Assembly: GCF_030815415.1 (NCBI RefSeq)
Contig: NZ_JAUSWW010000001.1
Location: 1,798,001 to 1,862,000 of the forward strand
Direction of reading: 5' to 3'
From: Streptomyces canus
Lineage (GTDB): Bacteria; Actinomycetota; Actinomycetes; Streptomycetales; Streptomycetaceae
Length of the DNA stretch: 64,000 nt
A model generated the notes under the pieces. It did no database searches, was not told the origin of the DNA, and worked only from the letters and a program-made list of their open reading frames with translations. Position numbers and translations under genes: made by a program. The first letter of the stretch is position 1. Each line of letters starts with the position of its first letter. Positions 53,152 to 61,265 of this stretch are shown here, in pieces.

Positions 53152-54210
53152 ATGAGTGCACCGTCAACGGTCCTGGTCACCGGTGGAGCCGGCTTCATCG
53201 GCAGTCACGCCTGCGTCGAACTGCTGGACCACGGCTATGAGCTGATCGTGGTCGACAACTACTCCAACAGCACACCACAGGTCTTCGCCCGCGTGGAACG
53301 GATCGCCGGCCGTTTCGTCGGTGCCGTCTACGACCTGGACATCCGTGATCGGCATGCCCTCTCGGCCGTTTTCGACCGCCATCCCGTGGACGCCGTCGTG
53401 CACTTTGCCGCGCACAAGGCGGTGGGCGAGTCGACACGGATGCCCATCGAGTACTACGACACCAACGTCGGCGGCACGACCGCCCTGATGCGGACCATGC
53501 ACGAGCACGGCGTGCACCAGCTCGTGTTCTCCTCCTCCTGCTCGATCTACGGCGACGCCGGACACGGACCGCTCGACGAAGCCACCCCCGCCCGGCCCGC
53601 CAATCCGTACGCGGCCTCCAAGTGGGTCTGCGAACAGATCCTCGCCGACGTCTGCCGCCGATGTCCCGAATACACCGTGCTGTGCCTGCGGTACTTCAAC
53701 CCGGCCGGCGCCCACCCCAGCGGTCTGCTCGGCGAGGACCCGCGGGGGACGCCCGAGAACCTGATGCCGTACCTGGCGCAAGTGGCCGTCGACCGACGGG
53801 AACAGCTGCGTGTGTACGGGGGCGACTACCCCACGCCCGACGGGACCGCGATCCGCGACTACATCCACGTCCTGGACACCGTCGAGGCACACCGCGTCGC
53901 GCTCGACCACCTCACCGACGCCCCGGGTATGCACGTGTACAACCTCGGCCTCGGCCACGGCAGTTCGGTCCTCGACGTCGTCGCCGCGTTCTCCAGGGCG
54001 TGCGGCAGACCCGTTCCGTACGAGGTCGCGCCGCGCCGCCCCGGCGACGTGGCCGAACTCGTCGCCGACGCCTCCGCCGTGGCGCGCGCCTGGGGCTGGC
54101 GCCCCCTCCGGAACCTCAACGACATGTGCCGGGATGCCTGGCACTTCCAGCGGCTCAATCCCCACGGCTACGCAGGATCTCCCCGGCGGCCGAGGGCGCA
54201 GGAGAGCTGA
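53152..54210 (+). CDS. galE: UDP-glucose 4-epimerase
   Basis: Extended SDR of 352 residues interconverting UDP-glucose and UDP-galactose. NAD-binding loop GGAGFIGSH (about residues 11-19), catalytic serine in SSSCSIYG, and Tyr-Lys in NPYAASKWVCE (about 150). The PRRPGDVAELVAD segment near the C-terminus is typical. The ATG with AAGGAG is preferred over a GTG 15 codons upstream. Its position beside glycosyltransferases suggests it supplies galactose for a surface polysaccharide. Confidence 0.93.
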   Translation: MSAPSTVLVTGGAGFIGSHACVELLDHGYELIVVDNYSNSTPQVFARVERIAGRFVGAVYDLDIRDRHALSAVFDRHPVDAVVHFAAHKAVGESTRMPIEYYDTNVGGTTALMRTMHEHGVHQLVFSSSCSIYGDAGHGPLDEATPARPANPYAASKWVCEQILADVCRRCPEYTVLCLRYFNPAGAHPSGLLGEDPRGTPENLMPYLAQVAVDRREQLRVYGGDYPTPDGTAIRDYIHVLDTVEAHRVALDHLTDAPGMHVYNLGLGHGSSVLDVVAAFSRACGRPVPYEVAPRRPGDVAELVADASAVARAWGWRPLRNLNDMCRDAWHFQRLNPHGYAGSPRRPRAQES

Positions 54211-54320
54211 CCGACCGGTGCCGAGATGCAGTCGGCGCCTCACCTGCCTACGATCGATGAAGAAGGCCCAGGTCGACGCGTAGTCCGCGCCCGGCCTCCT
54301 CCGAGCAGGGGAGGCTCGCC

Positions 54321-54550
54321 TTGCGATTGCTGCTGGCCCACCGGCTGATGGTTGTCTACGTCATGCCGGCCGCGGGCGCCGCCGCTCTCTACATGACCAT
54401 TCCCAGCTTGCGGACGCCCATGTGGGCCCTCATGAGTCTGGGAGGTGCCGCGGCCATTCTCACCGGTGTCCACGTCAATCGGCCGGCGCACCGATGGCCC
54501 TGGCTGGTGGTCGCCGCCGGGCTGCTGGCCTTCGCGGCGGGCGACATCTA
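54321..54550 (+). pseudogene. 5' stump of a GGDEF/PAS-type membrane protein gene
   Basis: TTG start with a strong GGGGAGG site. About 77 codons encode three hydrophobic segments (HRLMVVYVMPAAGAAALYM, WALMSLGGAAAILTGVHV, WPWLVVAAGLLAFAAGD), which resemble the N-terminal membrane domain of Streptomyces diguanylate cyclase/phosphodiesterase proteins. At about 54550 the sequence switches abruptly into a flippase gene in another frame, so the rest of this gene has been deleted. Expression would end within a few codons in the wrong frame. Confidence 0.6.
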
Positions 54551-55450
54551 CTCGCCGTCTTCATCGGCGAACGCGTACCGAAATACAACATGCTGGTTGA
54601 CGGCGGCATCCAAGGGCTGACAAAACTTGTGCTGCCTCCTGTCCTGCTGGGCCTCGGCTCGTTCGGCATCGTAGGGGCGTCCGGAGGCGGCTACTTGGCT
54701 GCCTTTCTCGCATCTCTGTTCTTCATGCGACGGAGACTCGGCTTCCGCTTCGATGCCCGCCTGGTCCGCACCCCTTTGGTCGAGCAGGTCAGATTCTCCG
54801 CCGCAAGCTACATCTCAACGGCGCTCGCCCTCGCGCCGATCATGGCGATTCCGCTGATCACGCTACAGCAGCTAGGTGCTGCCGCAGTTGGCTACTTCTA
54901 CGTGGCGTTCCAGATCGCGAGCCTGCTCAATACGCTGTCGCACCAAGTCGGTGAGGCGGTGTTCGCCGAGGTCTCCCACGAGGAGTCACGCTTCGCCGAG
55001 CTCCTGCGACGCTCGGTAATCATCGTGGCTGTTGTACAACTCCCTGCATCTGTCGCTGTCGCCGCAGCCAGTGGCTTCCTGCTGCAGATATTCGGGGACA
55101 GCTATGCAACCCACGCACGGACACTGCTTGTCGTTTTGGTGGTCGGCGCCCTCAGCACGGCGCTGAACAGCTTGGCAAGCTACGCGCTCAAGCTGGCCCG
55201 ACGCCTGACACACCTCGTGCTGAGCCACATCCTCCTCGCCGCTGCGACTATCGGCCTGGCCGCCATGTGGGCGTCCCACGGACTTGTCTGGATCGGCTGG
55301 GCCTGGTGCATCGGCAACCTCGCGGCCGGCATCTACGGCATGGCGGCGGCCCTGACCAGCCTACGCAGCCACCCAGCTCCAGCCCCGGCAGAACCACTCG
55401 TTTCAAACCAGGAAGGTCACCGAGACCGTCGTCGAACCCACTCGCCGTGA
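54551..55450 (+). pseudogene. 5'-truncated polysaccharide flippase (Wzx/MATE-like) gene
   Basis: About 299 codons coding for the C-terminal half of a lipid-linked oligosaccharide flippase: GERVPKYNMLVDGGIQGLTK, then seven or eight hydrophobic segments (for example GLGSFGIVGASGGGYLAAFL and LLVVLVVGALSTALNSLA). The N-terminal half expected for such proteins (about 150-200 residues) is missing; the reading frame begins at the junction with the preceding stump. An internal ATG at 54590 could start a shortened product. GC content is visibly lower than in the flanks. Confidence 0.7.
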
Positions 55451-55488
55451 CCCGAGCATCTCGGTTCGGGTCAATCAGGAGGCATCTC

Positions 55489-57264
55489 ATGAGAACGCGT
55501 ACGGTCCTGCTTGCCTCGGCGTACTTCTCTCCCGATCGCGGTGGTCCGGAGCGGTATGTGTGGCATCTCTCAAGAACACTGCACTCCCGGCAGGGCTACC
55601 GCGTCATCATCGCGACGACCGCGCCCCGCAGGACGAAGCCCGGCAGGTACGAAGGCCCCGACGGCATCCCGGTGTATCGCATCGCGGCGCCCTGGATGGT
55701 GCCAGACACGCCGGTCGGCCTGTACTGGCAGCGCAAGCTTCGCAGCATCATCGACGAAGAGCAGGTGGATCTCGTCAACGGCCACGCGCCCATGTCGCTC
55801 TTCGCCGACGCCGCCGCGCGCGCGTGCAGCGACCTGCCGTTCGTGTTGACCTACCACATCGGTCGCCTGCGCAAGGGCCGCCTACTGCCCGAAGCAGCGT
55901 GCACCGTGTGCGAACGCGCGGTGCTGGCCAGAGCCGCGCGCCGTGCACAGGAGATCGTGTGCTCCTCGGACTTCATCGCGGCCGACCTGCAAGATCTCTT
56001 CGCGGGACGTGCCACAACAATCGCGCCAGGTGTTGATCTCGGATCCTTCACCGCGAGCCCGGTGCGGGAGGTGCGCTGGGAGCAACAGTGCGACCGCACT
56101 GTCGAGGTCTTCGACCGTGCTGTCGATAGAAGGAGCCGCCCGGGGCGCACCGTCGCCGTCGTCACGCCCAACTACCCGCCGTTCATCGGCGGCGCCGAGA
56201 ACTATGCTGCGCGCGTCGCACACGCGATCGCGGACGACCCCGCGCTGCGCGCCGTCGTCATCACCGCGAGCACGACGGGTTGGCGTACCTCGGTCGGGGC
56301 CGACGGTGACGTGCCAGTCATTCGACTCGGAACCTGGCTACGCCGGGACACCATGCCGGTCAGTCCGTTGTGGCCGCTACAGCTGCGCCGATGGTTCCGC
56401 CGGCTCCAGGTCGACGTCGTCAACGCCCATGCCCCGGCCCCCGGCCTCGGGGACATCGCGGTCGCCGTCTCCGGGCGGCGCCCGACTGTCATGACCTACC
56501 ACTGCGGATCTATGATCCAGGGCCACACGTTCCGTGACCGAAGGGCCGGCTGGTACGAGCGGCACATCCTGCCCCGAGTGTTCGCGCGCGCCAGTGCGCT
56601 CGTCGCCGAGGCACCGGTGTCGCTGGCCTCCCGTTATCCGGGCGCCATCCAGATCACTCCAGGTGTCGACCTGGAACGGTTCACCCCGGGCCCGCCTCCC
56701 TCGACACGGCCACGCACCATCCTCTACGTCGGACGCATGGATCGCGGGTCGTCATGGAAAGGTATCGACGTCCTGTTGCGTGCGTTCGCAGTCCTGTCCG
56801 ACCTGCCCGACGCGCGACTGCGCTTGGTGGGCGGCGGGAATGCCCTCCCCGACCACGTCGCACTCGCCGAGCAACTCGGCATCACCGACCGTGTGGAATT
56901 CACCGGTGCGCTCACCGGGGATGCCCTCGTCGCCGCCGTGCAGAGCGCCGCGATGATCGCGCTAGCCTCACGAACAGAGGCGGAATGCCACCCACTTGTG
57001 CTGATCGAAGCGATGGCCTGCGGTACACCCATCGTGGGTTCCGATGCGGGAGGCATCCCCTACATCGTCACCCCGGGCATCAACGGGCTGCTCGTCCCAC
57101 CTGACGACCCCGAAGCACTGGCTGCGGCCTGCCGTCGCCTGCTCCAGGACGGCGACCTCGCCGACCGCATGGGCACAGCCGGCCGACTGCGCGCGGTCGA
57201 ACGCTACGCCTGGCCGACCCTGACCGACCGCTACCTCCAACTCCTCCGGTCACTGCTTCCTTGA
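55489..57264 (+). CDS. Chimeric GT4-type glycosyltransferase with three Rossmann lobes
   Basis: Protein of 591 residues. Residues 1-190 are the N-terminal lobe of one glycosyltransferase (LLASAYFSPDRGGPERYVW to the start of its C-lobe, TIAPGVDLGSFTAS). At about residue 200 this is joined in frame to an almost complete second enzyme, homologous to the next two genes: VVTPNYPPFIGGAENYAARV, then the donor lobe with LYVGRMDRGSSWKGIDVLL and the E-x7-E motif ECHPLVLIEAMACG. The ATG has a CAGGAGG site. Either the second unit works as an ordinary transferase with an extra lobe, or the fusion is non-functional. Confidence 0.85.
   Translation: MRTRTVLLASAYFSPDRGGPERYVWHLSRTLHSRQGYRVIIATTAPRRTKPGRYEGPDGIPVYRIAAPWMVPDTPVGLYWQRKLRSIIDEEQVDLVNGHAPMSLFADAAARACSDLPFVLTYHIGRLRKGRLLPEAACTVCERAVLARAARRAQEIVCSSDFIAADLQDLFAGRATTIAPGVDLGSFTASPVREVRWEQQCDRTVEVFDRAVDRRSRPGRTVAVVTPNYPPFIGGAENYAARVAHAIADDPALRAVVITASTTGWRTSVGADGDVPVIRLGTWLRRDTMPVSPLWPLQLRRWFRRLQVDVVNAHAPAPGLGDIAVAVSGRRPTVMTYHCGSMIQGHTFRDRRAGWYERHILPRVFARASALVAEAPVSLASRYPGAIQITPGVDLERFTPGPPPSTRPRTILYVGRMDRGSSWKGIDVLLRAFAVLSDLPDARLRLVGGGNALPDHVALAEQLGITDRVEFTGALTGDALVAAVQSAAMIALASRTEAECHPLVLIEAMACGTPIVGSDAGGIPYIVTPGINGLLVPPDDPEALAAACRRLLQDGDLADRMGTAGRLRAVERYAWPTLTDRYLQLLRSLLP
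56091..57256 (+). repeat. Duplicated glycosyltransferase segment, copy 1
   Basis: Collinear with 57825-58990 at a constant offset of 1,734 bp. Blocks of apparently perfect identity (56188-56312 and 56612-57256, about 645 bp) alternate with clearly diverged blocks. The start of homology coincides with the fusion point inside the chimeric gene. Confidence 0.9.
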
Positions 57265-57798
57265 ACGCCGACCAGTTGCCGAGCGCGCGCCCCGCGCGGG
57301 GTGCAAAAGGCAGGCTTGGTGCTTCCATGGGCACGGACGCCCACAGCAGCGGGCGGCGTGCAACATCAGTGCACGGTCAACGGGGCTCGACCGCCACGGC
57401 GCAGCGCGTCCGCGACAGCCAAACCTGCCATTCCTCGATCGCGCATGTCGTCTCTGCCCGCCCGCCCTCGCCGAAGTGGTGAGCGCGCCCGCTGCTGGAC
57501 GCGCTGGACAGGGCTCTCTCTGCTCTTGACTGTGAGGGTCCTGTCCTGCAATGTATATATACGACGTAAGCTTACATACTTCCCCGAGGGAGCCGTCCGA
57601 ACTGCCGATCTAGTACCGCAAGCGCGGTGACGAAGGCAGGACGGCGACCTTGCCGACCGCATAGCACAGCCGGCCAACGGCACGCTTGGCGTCAGCCTCG
57701 ACAGGCTACTCAGCAGGCGCGGCGGAGCGGGCGGGATGGTCCGGCATTGAGGAGCTCTTCGACGCCCTCAAACACCACTCCGGGGAGGTTGCGACAGG
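57265..57798. other. Intergenic region with glycosyltransferase relic and motif B
   Basis: No intact gene. A decayed copy of a glycosyltransferase 3' end lies at 57637-57679 (it still reads GACGGCGACCTTGCCGACCG, one base different from the intact genes). AT-rich motif B lies at 57553-57579. A TTGACT box at 57525-57530 precedes it and might serve a promoter. The last 20 bp resemble the leader of the third transferase (GTTGCGACAGGATGAAG versus GTTACGACAGGATGAAG). Confidence 0.65.
57553..57579. promoter_or_regulatory. AT-rich palindromic motif B
   Basis: Two perfect 10-bp palindromes, GTATATATAC and GTAAGCTTAC, separated by 3 nt and followed by ATAC. The preceding CA gives CAATGTATATATACG, a 15-mer found again on the minus strand at 62601-62587. 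Such AT-rich runs are exceptional in this window. Confidence 0.5.
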
Positions 57799-59049
57799 AT
57801 GAAGACCGTCTTGGGACATCCATCCGACCGCACTGTCGAGGTCTTCGAGCGTGCCGCAGACGGCAGCGGCGGCCCGCTGCACACTATTGCCGTCGTCGCG
57901 CCCAACTACCCGCCGCGCGTCGGCGGCGCCGAGAACTATGCTGCGCGCGTCGCACACGCGATCGCGGACGACCCCGCGCTGCGCGCCGTCGTCATCACCG
58001 CGAGCACGACGGGTTGGCGTACCTCGGTCGGGGCCGACGGTGACGTGCCGGTCATCCGGCTGGGGACATGGGCTCGCCTGTCGAACACGCCGGTAAGCCC
58101 ATTGTGGCCGCTACAGCTGCGCCGATGGTTCCGCCGACTCCAGGTCGACATCGTCAACGCCCACGGCCCGGTGCCCGGGCTGGGGGATCTGGCGGTCGTC
58201 TTCTCCGGGCGGCGCCCGACTGTCATGACCTACCACGCCGGATCTATGATCAAGGGCCACAGGTTCCACGACCCGCTGGCCGGCTGGTATGAGCGGTACA
58301 TCCTGCCCCGGGTGTTCGCGCGCGCCAGTGCGCTCGTCGCCGTGGCACCGGTGTCGCTGGCCTCCCGTTATCCGGGCGCCATCCAGATCACTCCAGGTGT
58401 CGACCTGGAACGGTTCACCCCGGGCCCGCCTCCCTCGACACGGCCACGCACCATCCTCTACGTCGGACGCATGGATCGCGGGTCGTCATGGAAAGGTATC
58501 GACGTCCTGTTGCGTGCGTTCGCAGTCCTGTCCGACCTGCCCGACGCGCGACTGCGCTTGGTGGGCGGCGGGAATGCCCTCCCCGACCACGTCGCACTCG
58601 CCGAGCAACTCGGCATCACCGACCGTGTGGAATTCACCGGTGCGCTCACCGGGGATGCCCTCGTCGCCGCCGTGCAGAGCGCCGCGATGATCGCGCTAGC
58701 CTCACGAACAGAGGCGGAATGCCACCCACTTGTGCTGATCGAAGCGATGGCCTGCGGTACACCCATCGTGGGTTCCGATGCGGGAGGCATCCCCTACATC
58801 GTCACCCCGGGCATCAACGGGCTGCTCGTCCCACCTGACGACCCCGAAGCACTGGCTGCGGCCTGCCGTCGCCTGCTCCAGGACGGCGACCTCGCCGACC
58901 GCATGGGCACAGCCGGCCGACTGCGCGCGGTCGAACGCTACGCCTGGCCGACCCTGACCGACCGCTACCTCCAACTCCTCCGGTCACTGCCCCCCCCTCC
59001 GACACCCGTCCGCCACCGATCACGTCAACAGCGTCGCACAGCACGCTGA
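57799..59049 (+). CDS. GT4-type glycosyltransferase
   Basis: Retaining glycosyltransferase of 416 residues with GT-B fold. Acceptor lobe: VVAPNYPPRVGGAENYAARVAHAIADD (about 36-62); donor lobe: LYVGRMDRGSSWKGIDVLL, LVGGGNALPDHVALAEQLG, and E-x7-E in ECHPLVLIEAMACG (about 312-325). The C-terminal 215 residues are identical to the chimeric protein upstream. The leader before the ATG matches the leader of the third transferase. It likely adds a sugar to a cell-surface polysaccharide. Confidence 0.9.
   Translation: MKTVLGHPSDRTVEVFERAADGSGGPLHTIAVVAPNYPPRVGGAENYAARVAHAIADDPALRAVVITASTTGWRTSVGADGDVPVIRLGTWARLSNTPVSPLWPLQLRRWFRRLQVDIVNAHGPVPGLGDLAVVFSGRRPTVMTYHAGSMIKGHRFHDPLAGWYERYILPRVFARASALVAVAPVSLASRYPGAIQITPGVDLERFTPGPPPSTRPRTILYVGRMDRGSSWKGIDVLLRAFAVLSDLPDARLRLVGGGNALPDHVALAEQLGITDRVEFTGALTGDALVAAVQSAAMIALASRTEAECHPLVLIEAMACGTPIVGSDAGGIPYIVTPGINGLLVPPDDPEALAAACRRLLQDGDLADRMGTAGRLRAVERYAWPTLTDRYLQLLRSLPPPPTPVRHRSRQQRRTAR
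57825..58990 (+). repeat. Duplicated glycosyltransferase segment, copy 2
   Basis: Partner of 56091-57256 (offset 1,734 bp). In the diverged block around 58044-58090 this copy matches the third transferase gene (GTCATCCGGCTGGGGACATG in both) rather than copy 1, giving a mosaic pattern. Confidence 0.9.
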
Positions 59050-59197
59050 GAAACAGGCTCGGCACTGCCGTCCACGCGGCGCTGCCCTCGACAGTCGGCT
59101 CGGCGGGCATGGCGCGCCGGAGCATCGGGCAGCACCGTGGGCCACACCACGGCGTCAGGGAGTTCCTCTACGCCGCCCTCAGAAAGGTTACGACAGG

Positions 59198-60433
59198 ATG
59201 AAGATCACTCCGGAGCGCCAGTCCAACTGCACAGTCGAACTCTTCAATCGTGCCGTAGAGCGTAGCCACCGCCCTGTGCGCACTGTTGGCGTCGTCGCCT
59301 CCTACTACCCACCGCACATCGGTGGCGTCGAGAACTATGCCGCCCGTATGGCCCATGCGGTCGCGGACGACCCCGCGCTGCGCGCCGTCGTCATCACCGC
59401 GAACATGGCTGGGTGGCGTACCTCGGTCGGGGTCGACGGTGACGTGCCGGTCATCCGGCTGGGGACATGGGCTCGCCTGTTGAACACGCCCGTTAGCCCA
59501 TTGTGGCCGCTACAGCTGCGCCGATGGTTCCGCCGGCTGCACGTCGACGTCGTCAACACCCATTTCCCCATCCCCGGCCTGGGAGACATCGCGGTCGCCG
59601 TGTCCGGGCGGCGCCCGACCGTCGTGACCTACCACTGCGGATCTATGATCAACGGCCGCAGGTTCCGCGACCCTCTGGTCGGCTGGTACGAGCGGCACAT
59701 CCTGCCCCGGGTGTTCGCGCGAGCCAGTGCGCTCGTCGCCACGTCACCGGTTTCACTGGCCTCCCGTTTCCATGCGGGCGTCCTCCAGATCACGCCAGGT
59801 GTCGACGTGGAACGGTTCACCCCAGGTCCGCCCGCTTCGACGCGGCCACGCACCATCGTCTATGTCGGACGCATGGAACGCGCCGCGTCGGATAAGGGTA
59901 TCGATGTCCTGCTCAGGGCGTTCGCGGCGCTGGCCGATATGCCGGACGTACGGCTGAAACTCGTAGGGGGCGGGAATGCCCTCCCCGACCACGTGGCGCT
60001 GGCCAAACAGCTCGGAATCACCGACCACGTGGAATTCACCGGCGTGATTTCCGATGACTCCCTAGTCGCCGCAGTGCAGAGCGCCGCCATGCTGGCACTG
60101 CCATCGCTGACGGAGGCGGAGGGCTTCGGCATGGTGCTGGCCGAAGCGATGGCCTGCGGCACACCCGTCGTGGGTTCCGATGTGGGAGGCATCCCGCACG
60201 TCATCACGCCGGGTGTTACGGGACTCCTCGTTCCACCGGGCGATGCGGAGGCGCTGGCTGCGGCCTGCCGTCGCCTGCTCCAGGACGGCGACCTCGCCGA
60301 CCGCATGGGCACAGCCGGCCGACTGCGCGCGGTCGAACGCTTTGCCTGGCCGGCCCTGACCGACCGCTACCTCCAACTCCTCCGGTCACTTCCCTCTACA
60401 GCACCCGTCCGACAGCGACGCCCAGCACGCTGA
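59198..60433 (+). CDS. GT4-type glycosyltransferase
   Basis: Third tandem paralogue, 411 residues. Acceptor lobe VVASYYPPHIGGVENYAARM; donor lobe VYVGRMERAASDKGIDVLL and E-x7-E in EGFGMVLAEAMACG. It differs from its neighbours over most of its length but shares near-identical blocks with them, including the stretch encoding LLQDGDLADRMGTAGRLRAVER. The E-x7-E region is the most canonical of the three, so this copy may keep the ancestral specificity. Confidence 0.9.
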   Translation: MKITPERQSNCTVELFNRAVERSHRPVRTVGVVASYYPPHIGGVENYAARMAHAVADDPALRAVVITANMAGWRTSVGVDGDVPVIRLGTWARLLNTPVSPLWPLQLRRWFRRLHVDVVNTHFPIPGLGDIAVAVSGRRPTVVTYHCGSMINGRRFRDPLVGWYERHILPRVFARASALVATSPVSLASRFHAGVLQITPGVDVERFTPGPPASTRPRTIVYVGRMERAASDKGIDVLLRAFAALADMPDVRLKLVGGGNALPDHVALAKQLGITDHVEFTGVISDDSLVAAVQSAAMLALPSLTEAEGFGMVLAEAMACGTPVVGSDVGGIPHVITPGVTGLLVPPGDAEALAAACRRLLQDGDLADRMGTAGRLRAVERFAWPALTDRYLQLLRSLPSTAPVRQRRPAR

Positions 60434-60589
60434 GAACAGGCTCGGCACCGCCAGCCGCACGGCGCTGCCCTTTCCACACGCCAAGTCTCAGTAGTCGCGC
60501 CAACGCGGGAAGTCCGACCCCATCGATGCGGAGAATGCCGCCCGCGCGGTGCCACTGCGACTCCGACCCCGAAGAGCGCCGAGGGCACA

Positions 60590-61261
60590 GTGGAGATGAT
60601 CCACCACACCAAGATCGCCCGAGATACGGCTGTGAAGTCCCGGACCCAGGCCATGGTCACCCTCAAGGCCCTGATCGTCACCGTCCCCGACGAGTGCGCG
60701 AACAGCTTCGGGGCCGGTCGAAGATGGCCCTCATCGACCGGTGCGCGACACAGCTGCCCGACCCGGTCACCACCGTCCTGGCCTCGGCCAAACGCTCCCT
60801 GCGATCGCTGGCCCGCCGCTGGCTGGACCTCGACCAGGAGACCAAGGGGCACGACCAGCTGCTGGGCAAGCTCACCAAGTAGCAGGCTCCGCCCTCGTGG
60901 ACGCGTTCGTGATCGGCGCGGACACCGCGGCCGAAGTCCTGGTCGTGGTCGGCGACAACCCCGGATGGATCCACTCCCAGGCGGCGTTCGCCAAGCTCGC
61001 CGGCGTTTGCCCCGTCCCGGCCTCGTCCGGCAAGACCAACCGGCACCGGCTCAACCGAGGCGGCCATCGACAGCTGAACTCCGGCCTCTACCGGGGCGTC
61101 ATCGTCCGTATGGCTTCCACCAGCCCACCATCGACTACGTGGCCCGACGCACGAGCGAAGGCACGACGAAAAGAGAGGTCATCCGCTGCCTCAAGCGGTA
61201 TCTCGCACGCGAGATCTACCAGGTGGTCAGGCATCCAACCGGACCCGTCCCAGCGGCTTGA
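60590..61261 (+). pseudogene. IS110-family transposase remnant
   Basis: Pieces of an IS110-type transposase appear in three frames: MIHHTKIARDTAVKSRTQAM (central region), then LARRWLDLDQETKGHDQLL, then GDNPGWIHSQAAFAKLAGVCPVPASS with SGKTNRHRLNRGGHRQLNSG (transposase_20 domain), then HQPTIDYVARRTSEGTTKRE. The N-terminal DEDD catalytic part is absent, and at least three frameshifts separate the pieces. The element is dead; no terminal ends are recognisable. It marks a site of past insertion between glycosyltransferase genes. Confidence 0.8.
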
Positions 61262-61265
61262 CGAA

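Noticed and set aside
54551..55450. Treating the flippase fragment as a complete short transporter.
   Set aside because: The first half of the expected helices is missing and the frame has no start codon at its 5' end; it starts at a junction with another broken gene.
55267..55488. Longer start for the chimeric glycosyltransferase, extending into the flippase remnant.
   Set aside because: The extension has no ribosome-binding site and overlaps the flippase remnant; the ATG at 55489 has CAGGAGG and begins exactly at the family's first strand.
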